Shown here one piece after another: positions 25,652-32,349 of a DNA stretch of 36,200 bases. Positions within the stretch are counted from its first letter, which is position 1; every line of letters starts with the position of its first letter. Below the pieces are notes generated by a model, which worked only from the letters and a program-made list of their open reading frames with translations, did not search any database and was not told the origin of the DNA. The stretch is from the NCBI GenBank assembly GCA_018399285.1, contig JAGYOW010000032.1, forward strand, positions 1 through 36,200. Direction: 5' to 3'. The position numbers were made by a program, and so were the translations under genes. This DNA is from Desulfotignum sp. (GTDB lineage: Bacteria > Desulfobacterota > Desulfobacteria > Desulfobacterales > Desulfobacteraceae).

Positions 25652-28600
25652 TGATAGACAAGATAATTGGAATGGTCTGTAAACAACAAATTCATGGTGG
25701 TCCTGGCCACTTTTGTCAGTCATTGCCGGGGTATTCTGGCCATGGTCAACACGCTCTGGATGCCATCCCGATCTGTCCGACGTGCAGGTCATCATCTATA
25801 CGGAATATCCGCCAGGCCCCCAGGTGGTGGAGGACCAGGTCACCTATCCCTTGACAACCGCCATGCCTAGCGTGCTGCTCTGCTGAAGGTGGTCAGGATA
25901 TTCCTTTTCGGGTATTCCTTCGGTCTACCTGATATTTGAGGACGGCACTGATAATTCACTGGGCCAGGTCCCGGGTGATGGAGTAATTTGAATTTTGTGT
26001 CCGGCCGCCTGCCTGCCGGGTGACCTCTCAGTCTCGGGCCGGATGGCCACAGGCGTGGGATGGGTGTATGAATATGTGCTCCAGGACACCACAGGAAACA
26101 CAGACCTTGCCGAACTCAGGTCGCTTTTGCGGACTGGTTTGTGCGCTATGAACTCACCGCGGTTCCCGGTGTATCGGAAGTGGCCAGGTATCGGCGGGTT
26201 TGTCAAACAGTACCAGGTGGAGGTGGATCCCAACAAGCTGGCATCATATGATATTTCCATCCGGAAAATCAAAAATGCCATCCAGCAGTCCAATGCAGAT
26301 GTGGGGGGCAGGCTCATTGAGATGGGGGAAACCGAATTCATGGTCCGGGGCCTGGGGTATATCTCTTCTGTGGAAGATATTGCGCAGGTTGTTGTGTCCT
26401 TTGATGACAAAGGCACCCCGATTCTGCTGGGGGATATTGCCAATATCCAGATCGGTCCGGAACTGCGGCGGGGCATTCTGGAATGGAACGGGGAAGGGGA
26501 GACCGTGGGCGGCATCGTGGTCATGCGCTATGGGGAAAACGCCCTGGAGGTGATCAAACGGGTCAAGGCAAAACTTGCAGACCTTGAAAAAGGGCTGCCC
26601 GAAGGGGTGGAGATCCTCACCGGGTATGACAGGTCCGCTTTGATTGAACGGGCCGTGGATACCCTTAAAACCAAACTCACCGAGGAGATGATCGTGGTGG
26701 CGTTGGTGTGCATCATTTTTCTGTTGCATTTCAGATCAGCATTTGTGGCCATATTTACCCTGCCGGTGGGCATCTTGATGTCATTTATGATCATGTATCC
26801 GTTCAACGTCAACGCCAACATCATGAGCCTGGGGGGCATTGCCATTGCCATCGGCGTGATGGTGGATGCCTCCATCGTGATGGTGGAAAACGCCCACAAG
26901 CATTTAGAGCGGGACCGGGGCAAAAAAAGCCATACCCAGATCATTATAGATGCCTCAAAGGAAGTGGGGCCGGCCCTGTTTTTCAGTCTGCTGATCATAA
27001 CGGTTTCCTTTCTGCCGGTATTCTCCCTCATGGAGCAGTCCGGCCGGCTGTTCAAACCATTGGCCTACACCAAGACAACTGCCATGGCAGCCTCTTCTGT
27101 TCTGGCCATCACCATTATCCCGGTGCTCATGATCTTTTTTGTCCGAGAACACCCCATTGATCCGGCCCTGCCCAAAAAAGCAAAGGCAAAAATCTGGGTT
27201 CCGGCCCTGGCAGGTCCGCCCCTGGCGGTTGTGTGTGCCGGCCTTGCAGGTGTGACCCTGCCGGATATCAGCCTGGTGCTGGCCCTGGGACTTTCCGTGT
27301 TTTTCGGCATCTGCCTGTTTCCCCAGAAAATCATTGCTGAAAAAAACAATCCTTTGAACCGGTTTCTGATCTGGGTCTATCTGCCTGCGATCAAATGGGT
27401 GCTGCACTGGCGCAAAATAACCATACTGGTTGCAGTGGCCGCCATCGCAATTACCTGGTACCCCATGACCCGGGTGGGCAGCGAATTCATGCCGCCTTTG
27501 AATGAAGGGGATCTTTTGTACATGCCCACCACGCTGCCCGGTATTTCCATCACCAAGGCCAAAGAGCTTCTCCAGCAGACAGACAAGATCATCCAGCGGT
27601 TTCCGGAAGTCAAAACCACCCTGGGAAAGATCGGGCGGGCGGAAACATCAACCGATCCCGCCCCGTTGTCCATGATCGAGACCGTGATCATGCTCCGGCC
27701 CCAGGTGGAATATGAGATCATCGAAATCCCCCGGTTTTTTTCCGGCTGGCCGGGGTGGCTGAAACAACCGCTCACCTGGATCTGGCCGGAGCAAAAGAAC
27801 GGCAAGGTGCTGCATGAATGGCGCAAAAAGCAGATCGACCGGTTCTATGCCGGATGGCCGGGCTGGCTTGCCGCCCCGTTTGAATGGATACTGCCTGAAG
27901 CGCGCTATATCACCATGCAGGAACTGATCGATGATCTGGATGCAGCGGTGAAGTTCCCGGGGGTGACCAATGCCTGGACCATGCCCATCAAGACCCGCAT
28001 CGACATGCTGTCCACCGGCATCAAAACCCCGGTGGGAATAAAGGTCCTGGGACCGGATCTTTCGACCCTGGCCGATCTGGGAGAACAGATCGAAAGCCTG
28101 CTTCGGGATAAAAAAGGGACCTTGTCCGTTTTTTCCGAACGGGTCACCGGCGGCAACTACCTGGATTTTACCATTAACAGAAAGGAAATCGCCCGGTACG
28201 GGCTAACGGTGCAGGATGTCCAGGATATTATCAAGACCGCCATCGGCGGGATGAACGTGACCTATACCGTGGAGGGACTGGAACGGTACCCCTGTCAATC
28301 TGCGGTACAACCGGGAGTTCCGGGACAATCTCCACATGCTGCGCCGGGTGTTTGTGCCCACCCCGTCCGGTGCCCAGGTGCCGTTGACCCAGCTGGCCGA
28401 TATTGCCATAAAAAAGGTCCGGCCGGCATAAAGTGAAAATTCCAAAAGAAGTGCCTGGGTGTTTGTGGACATCAAAGGAATGGATCTGGGCACCTATGTA
28501 AAGCAGGCCCGGCAGCTGGTGGATGAAAACATTGATCTGCCGTCAGGATATTCCCTTGTGTGGTCCGGCCAGTATGAATATATGGAAAAGGCGAAAAAAC

Positions 28601-29118
28601 CTTGCGGCTTATTATTCCGGCCACCCTGCTGGTGATATTCATCCTGCTGTATATCCATTTTTGGCAACCTGACCGAGGTGGTCATTGTGATGGCCAGCCT
28701 GCCTTTTTCTCTGATCGGGGGTTCTGGCTGATCTATCTTCTGGGATACAACATGTCTGTGGCCGTGGGGGTGGGGTTTATCGCCCTGGCAGGGCTTGCCA
28801 CGGAAACCGGCATTGTGATGCTGGTGTACCTGGATGAGGTGTATAAGCGCAAAAAAAGGAAAACCGCATGCGCACCGCATCAGATCTGTACGGGGCAGTT
28901 GTTGAAGGGGCCGTGTGGACAGGGTCCGGCCCAAAATAATGACCGTTGCCACCACCCTGATCGGTCTTTTGCCGGTGATGTACGGCAGCGGGGCCGGCTC
29001 CCAGATCATGAAGCGCATTGCAGCACCCATGGTGGGGGGACTTGTGTCTTCCGCCGTCATGACGTTGATTATCATTCCGGTCATCTACATTCTGTGGAAA
29101 ACCCGGGGAAATGAATAA
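25651..29118 (+). pseudogene. cusA: CusA-like HME-RND heavy-metal efflux pump, frameshifted at both ends
   Basis: Read across frames, this is an RND pump of about 1,150 residues. The start MIDKIIG at 25651 overlaps the cusB stop, and [18 protein letters not shown] sequence follows in shifted frames up to about 26190. A long clean frame (26190-28290, open from 25995) holds RSALIERAVDTLKTKLTEEM and GGIAIAIGVMVDASIVMVEN, whose Asp marks the proton relay of the Cu/Ag/Zn (HME) subfamily, and TMPIKTRIDMLSTGIKTPVG. After 28290 more indels occur, some in homopolymers (AAAAAA at 28596-28601 where seven are needed), but GFIALAGLATETGIVMLVYL and the C-terminal IIIPVIYILWKTRGNE remain. It exports monovalent or divalent metal ions from the periplasm or cytoplasm, driven by protons. 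A Trp-rich segment is duplicated at 27732-27903. Confidence 0.83.
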
Positions 29119-29147
29119 AAAAAATATATAAGAAAGGATGTTTACCC

Positions 29148-29645
29148 ATGAAAAAAATACCATTAACAATTATGTGTCTTGTTGCCCTGGCAGCTGCCCT
29201 GGTTTTCTTTTCAACCACTGCTTCTGCAATGGATGACAGCCATGATATGGATGCATCAGACAAAATCGGAGAGCTGTTTCATGAATCCATGCAAAACGGG
29301 TATATGCTGTCCTATTACCTGATGGACCTTCGAAACCAGGGGGATGACAAGGAGGCAGACCAATCATCAGGGGACCATGCTTCCCATGAAGAAAAACAGA
29401 TGGACAAGCCCCATCACATCATGGTGTATATCATGGACAAAGACCATAACCCTGTGACGGAAGCCAAAGTGGGGTTTATGATTAAAAACGATGCTGGTGA
29501 AACCCAGAAAATCATGGCCATGTACATGAGCAAAGGGTTTGGCATTACTGCTGACATGAAGGCAAAAGGGGTGTATGAGATCGCGGTCAAGGCGGTGGTT
29601 GACGACGTTACCCTCATGGACCGGTTCAGCCATGAGATGAAGTAG
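29148..29645 (+). CDS. Periplasmic His/Met/Asp-rich protein, putative metal chaperone
   Basis: A 165-residue protein with a signal peptide (hydrophobic residues 7-24, cleavage after ASA at about 27). The mature part begins MDDSHDMDASDKIG, continues with NGYMLSYYLMDLRNQG, has a linker rich in His and acidic residues (SSGDHASHEEKQMDKPHH), and ends in a beta-rich domain (HIMVYIMDKDHNPVTEAKVG to KAVVDDVTLMDRFSHEMK), like small immunoglobulin-type periplasmic metal-handling domains. I do not recognise a named family. AAAGGA lies 9 bp before the ATG at 29148. Being the last gene of the efflux operon, 29 bp after cusA, it may buffer or deliver metal to the adaptor, as CusF does in enterobacteria; that is inference. 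The frame is intact. Confidence 0.75.
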   Translation: MKKIPLTIMCLVALAAALVFFSTTASAMDDSHDMDASDKIGELFHESMQNGYMLSYYLMDLRNQGDDKEADQSSGDHASHEEKQMDKPHHIMVYIMDKDHNPVTEAKVGFMIKNDAGETQKIMAMYMSKGFGITADMKAKGVYEIAVKAVVDDVTLMDRFSHEMK

Positions 29646-29672
29646 CCGGGTGCCGGCCTTCACTGAACCTTT

Positions 29673-29799
29673 GCCGGGCGCTTTCTGTGGACTTCACCTG
29701 TCCTGGGGGTCCCGGCTGGTCAAAAGACTCATGCTTGCCGGTCCCGGCGTATCAAGTGACGCGTGACTGCCGGTCCCGGTGTGTTAAGTGACCCGTGCC
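29673..29799 (+). repeat. Degenerate 32-bp tandem repeats
   Basis: Units starting at 29704, 29736 and 29768 have a period of exactly 32 bp and share TG..GGTCCCGG....TCAAG.GAC..; the last two are the most alike (TGCCGGTCCCGG(C/T)GT(A/G)T(C/T)AAGTGAC). A further piece at 29673-29704 (TGCCGGGCG...CTGTGGACTTCACC) resembles the left arm of the long inverted repeat at 29795. There is no spacer between units, so this is not a CRISPR array. Confidence 0.6.
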
Positions 29800-29984
29800 G
29801 GGCGGCCCCTGTGGGTCTCACCCTCTGTCACGGTTGACAGTGTGTAGGGCATGCTGCGCTGAACGCCAAAAACTGCGGGCAGGTATGTCCTCAAACAGTT
29901 TGTCGTTTTTACCGCTCCGCATGCCCAACACACTGTAACAACCGCGTCAGAATGGGATTCCGACCCACAGGAACCGCCCGGCAC
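29795..29984. repeat. Long imperfect inverted repeat (~190 bp, arms ~60 bp)
   Basis: The left arm runs from GTGCCGGGCGG, then CCTGTGGGTC and CACGGTTGACAGTGTGT, to GGGCATGC at 29854. The right arm, read backward from 29984, gives GTGCCGGGCGG, CCTGTGGGTC, GCGGTTGTTACAGTGTGT and GGGCATGC. The two can form a long stem with a few internal loops and an AT-richer apex of about 65 nt. No gene covers it. It may be a MITE-like or REP-like element, or a structured RNA; no target-site duplication is evident. Confidence 0.65.
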
Positions 29985-30062
29985 TAGTCGCTGACGGCAG
30001 CGATGAACATTGATGAACCCCATAATGGCGAAGCGGAACCGGGGATCATTTTGTACAGCGGA
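29985..30062. other. Non-coding stretch between two hairpins
   Basis: This holds a small perfect hairpin, TCGCTG-ACGG-CAGCGA, at 29988-30003, followed by unassigned sequence. Together with the repeats on either side it forms the roughly 600-bp gene-free region 29646-30245. A 116-codon open frame on the minus strand crosses it but follows the symmetry of the repeats and is not believed. Confidence 0.4.
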
Positions 30063-30147
30063 GCCCCCCGGTGGGGTGTCTGACTGACGGACTGTCGGAG
30101 CCACTCCGTGGATTCCTGTCCGGCAGTCAGACACCCCGCCGGGGGGC
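30063..30147. repeat. 30-bp inverted repeat with small inner hairpin
   Basis: GCCCCCCGG(T)GGGGTGTCTGACTG(A)CGGAC at 30063-30092 pairs with its inverted copy ending at 30147, with only two mismatches. The 25-nt loop contains a further hairpin CGGAG-CCA-CTCCG. Thermodynamically this would be a very stable structure. It has no following T-run, so it is not a typical terminator on the plus strand. Confidence 0.7.
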
Positions 30148-30187
30148 GGCCTTCTGCCAAACAGGTTTTTGACCAGTTAAATCTCCG

Positions 30188-30204
30188 GGGGATATCCTGT
30201 TGCA
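30188..30204 (+). promoter_or_regulatory. Possible sigma-54 promoter upstream of the hydrolase gene
   Basis: GGGGATATCCTGTTGCA has GG (30190-30191) and GC (30202-30203) 10 bp apart and a perfect TTGCA, but the rest of the -24 box is poor. A sigma-70-type TTGACA at 30211-30216 overlaps the region downstream without a good -10 box. Either could serve the gene starting at 30246. Confidence 0.3.
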
Positions 30205-30245
30205 TTTTCATTGACATATCCCTGTGAACACCGCATGTTATTGAT

Positions 30246-31013
30246 ATGCTCTATTATCGAAAAACAGGTTCAGGCCCGCCTCTGATTCTGGTTCATGGGC
30301 TTTTGGGATCGTGTGCCACCATGGGGATGCTGGCCAGGGGTCTGGCCCGGCAGTTTGAGGTGCTGGCGGTGGATTTGAGAAACCACGGCCGGTCGTTTCA
30401 TGCGCCCGGCATGACCTATTCGGAGATGGCAGACGATCTGGCCGGGTTCATGGATGAAATGAAACTGGCATCCGCCGAAGTCGCCGGCCATTCCATGGGT
30501 GGCAAATGCGCCATGCAGCTGGCCATGGATTTTCCTGAAAAGGTGACGGGTCTGGCTGTGCTGGACATGGCGCCCAAAGCATATGAACCGATATGGAAAG
30601 ACGATATTCAAATGTTGCTGGATCTGGATCTGACACGGATCACCCGCCGGGATCAGGCGGACCGGATTCTGGCGGAAAAGTTGCCGGACAAGGCATTCCG
30701 GGGGTTTTTGCTCCAGAACCTGAAACGCAGCCATGACAGCGGGTTTTTCTGGCGGTCAAATCTTTCAGGTATCTTAAATGCCACATCCGACATCCGTGCC
30801 CGCATATCCGGCCGGCCATACCCGGGACCGGCGTTGTTTGTCCGGGGCGGTGCCTCAGATTATGTGTCCGACAGTGACTGGGATGAAATCCAATCCCTGT
30901 TTCCGGCAGCAGACCTTAAAACCATTGCCCGGGCCGGGCATCTGGTCCATCTGGAACATCCGGATCTGGTCACGGAACTTTTGGCCGGTTTTTTCGGCAA
31001 AAAAACAGATTGA
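30246..31013 (+). CDS. Alpha/beta hydrolase (YbfF-like esterase)
   Basis: A 255-residue single-domain alpha/beta hydrolase of normal family length. It shows the oxyanion region ILVHGLLGS at 14-22, AVDLRNHGRS at 41-50, and the nucleophile elbow AGHSMGGK with Ser83. The C-terminal catalytic His lies in ARAGHLVHLEHPD. The wording RNHGRS and GHSMGGK is closest to the YbfF/ABHD11 group of short-chain ester or thioester hydrolases; the natural substrate is unknown. The start at 30246 has no visible ribosome binding site. The next gene, arfB, begins 40 bp after the stop, so the two may share a transcript. Confidence 0.85.
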   Translation: MLYYRKTGSGPPLILVHGLLGSCATMGMLARGLARQFEVLAVDLRNHGRSFHAPGMTYSEMADDLAGFMDEMKLASAEVAGHSMGGKCAMQLAMDFPEKVTGLAVLDMAPKAYEPIWKDDIQMLLDLDLTRITRRDQADRILAEKLPDKAFRGFLLQNLKRSHDSGFFWRSNLSGILNATSDIRARISGRPYPGPALFVRGGASDYVSDSDWDEIQSLFPAADLKTIARAGHLVHLEHPDLVTELLAGFFGKKTD

Positions 31014-31053
31014 TGCAATGATGCAAATTTAAAAAGGAAAACAGGGGCACCCT

Positions 31054-31476
31054 ATGCCGGTTCATATTACCCATAAAGTTCAGATCCCGGATCACGAGAT
31101 TCAGCTGGAGGCGATCCGTGCCCAGGGGGCAGGGGGACAGCACGTGAACAAGGTGGCCACGGCCATTCATCTGCGGTTTGATATCCCTGGGTCCAGCCTG
31201 CCTGAAGAGATTAAATCCCGGTTGCTGGCCCTGTCTGATCAGCGGATCACCAAAGAAGGCGTGGTCGTGATCAAGGCCCAGCAGTCCCGCAGCCAGGAGA
31301 AAAACCGGACCGATGCCGTCAAACGGCTGCGCCAGTTGATTTTAAAAGCCATGGTCCAGCCGAAAAAACGCCGGCCCACCCGGGTGTCTCAATCGGCCCG
31401 GAAAAAAAGGCTGGATCGCAAAACAAAACGGGGTCGTATCAAAAAATTGCGAAAATCTGTATCTCCAGAGGATTGA
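31054..31476 (+). CDS. arfB: Alternative ribosome-rescue factor ArfB (YaeJ-type peptidyl-tRNA hydrolase)
   Basis: A 140-residue protein with the class I release-factor domain: IRAQGAGGQHVNKVATAIHL carries the catalytic GGQ (residues 27-29). After RITKEGVVVIKAQQSRSQ comes a very basic tail (PKKRRPTRVSQSARKKR to IKKLRKS). The tail inserts into the empty mRNA channel of a stalled ribosome, and the GGQ hydrolyses the peptidyl-tRNA without a stop codon. The domain order and length match ArfB rather than PrfA or PrfB, which have additional domains. It lies downstream of the hydrolase gene and about 100 bp before a tRNA-Pro gene. Confidence 0.93.
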   Translation: MPVHITHKVQIPDHEIQLEAIRAQGAGGQHVNKVATAIHLRFDIPGSSLPEEIKSRLLALSDQRITKEGVVVIKAQQSRSQEKNRTDAVKRLRQLILKAMVQPKKRRPTRVSQSARKKRLDRKTKRGRIKKLRKSVSPED

Positions 31477-31533
31477 ATACATCGTGTGGAAACCGGCACA
31501 TCTGTTTAAAATCCGAATTTAACAGATTCCTGC

Positions 31534-31560
31534 TTGACACCTCTGTCTGGAAGTGATAAT
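31534..31560 (+). promoter_or_regulatory. Sigma-70 promoter of tRNA-Pro
   Basis: TTGACA at 31534-31539 and GATAAT at 31555-31560 are separated by 15 bp, slightly short. The tRNA begins 19 bp further on, which suits a short 5' leader removed by RNase P. Confidence 0.55.
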
Positions 31561-31579
31561 TACCCAATCTGTTTTGATT

Positions 31580-31656
31580 CGGGGCGTAGCGCAGTCTGGT
31601 AGCGCACTTGTCTGGGGGACAAGTGGTCGCTGGTTCAAATCCAGCCGTCCCGACCA
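31580..31656 (+). tRNA. tRNA-Pro (anticodon GGG)
   Basis: The 77-nt sequence folds into a full cloverleaf. The acceptor stem CGGGGCG pairs with CGTCCCG; the D-arm is GCGC-AGTCTGGTA-GCGC; the anticodon arm CTTGT-CTGGGGG-ACAAG carries GGG at the centre of its loop; the T-arm contains GGTTCAAATCC. The discriminator A and an encoded CCA (31654-31656) follow. GGG reads CCC and CCU proline codons. A promoter precedes it and a terminator follows, so it is an independent transcription unit. Confidence 0.96.
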
Positions 31657-31666
31657 TTGAAAATAA

Positions 31667-31699
31667 AGGCTTCTGGCGATTTAGTCAGAGGCCTTTTTT
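31667..31699 (+). terminator. Rho-independent terminator after tRNA-Pro
   Basis: AGGCTTCTG (31667-31675) pairs with CAGAGGCCT (31686-31694) with one G-U pair, around a 10-nt loop, followed by a T-run to 31699. It lies 10 bp after the CCA end of the tRNA. Confidence 0.85.
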
Positions 31700-31808
31700 G
31701 TTTTTGCATGAACGGCTTGTCTGCAATTTTTGACAAACGGGTTGTTTTTGTCAGAGGATCAGTGTACGGTAACGAAAATTTTATTGATGAACCAGGCTGA
31801 GAGCACTG

Positions 31809-32165
31809 ATGATAGACAACTTTCAAGATAAATTGAAAAAAGACTCCCGGTCGGAGATTCGAAATCCGGCTTCAGATAGTACCAGTATTTCATTCAAACC
31901 CCCGGGCGGGGCATGGGAATATCATATCAAATTACGGGATTTCTCGACTTCCGGTCTGGGCCTTCTGGTCAAGGAAGACTCCGATCTCTTGAAACAAATC
32001 AGGGAGGGGGATGTTTTTACCGTGAATTATCATGAAGATGCCACTCCCATGACTGTTCAGCAATGGAAGGTACAGGTCCGGCATATATCTTTGCCAGCCA
32101 CTGGATTGCCTGTAAAACACATGATTGTCGGGTTGCGTTTTCTTGGACAAAATGGGGATCAGTAG
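31809..32165 (+). CDS. PilZ-domain protein, putative c-di-GMP receptor
   Basis: A 118-residue single-domain protein. The RxxxR motif (RSEIR, about residues 14-18) and the DxSxxG motif (DFSTSG, about residues 45-50) are the two c-di-GMP-binding signatures of PilZ, and the C-terminal HMIVGLRFLG is the usual last strand. It would sense cyclic di-GMP and influence motility, surface attachment or transport through a partner that cannot be named here. It stands alone: the tRNA terminator lies upstream and the antiporter gene is 184 bp downstream with its own ribosome binding site. The ribosome binding site before 31809 is weak. Confidence 0.72.
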   Translation: MIDNFQDKLKKDSRSEIRNPASDSTSISFKPPGGAWEYHIKLRDFSTSGLGLLVKEDSDLLKQIREGDVFTVNYHEDATPMTVQQWKVQVRHISLPATGLPVKHMIVGLRFLGQNGDQ

Positions 32166-32349
32166 GTTATTGTATTTCGTCTGAATATTCGGTTGAAAAC
32201 ATAGAATCAATCATGAAATCAGCACAACCTCTTTCAGTAGGACGGGTTCTATTTTATCTTGACAATCCCGGCTGTTTTTATTACGTCATTTCAGGTTCAC
32301 AGGCTGATTGCCTGTATTTTTGTGTAACCAATCAGGAGAGACTGCATAC

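Noticed and set aside
29704..29799. Tandem 32-bp repeats considered as a CRISPR array
   Set aside because: Units are contiguous without spacers, differ from each other, and no cas gene is present.
29795..29984. Long inverted repeat considered as an integron attC site
   Set aside because: A GCCCAAC-like box is present but its orientation relative to the arms is wrong, and no integrase or cassette array is visible.
29784..30134. 116-codon minus-strand open frame in the repeat region
   Set aside because: It runs through both inverted repeats, has a composition unlike the neighbours, no ribosome binding site and no recognised motif.
31439..31657. Minus-strand open frame over the tRNA, beginning [20 protein letters not shown]
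   Set aside because: It is the reverse complement of tRNA-Pro, a well-known false protein seen in many databases.
32259..32284. TTGACA ... TATTAC as promoter of the antiporter gene
   Set aside because: Spacing is only 14 bp and no better -10 box is present at 16-18 bp.
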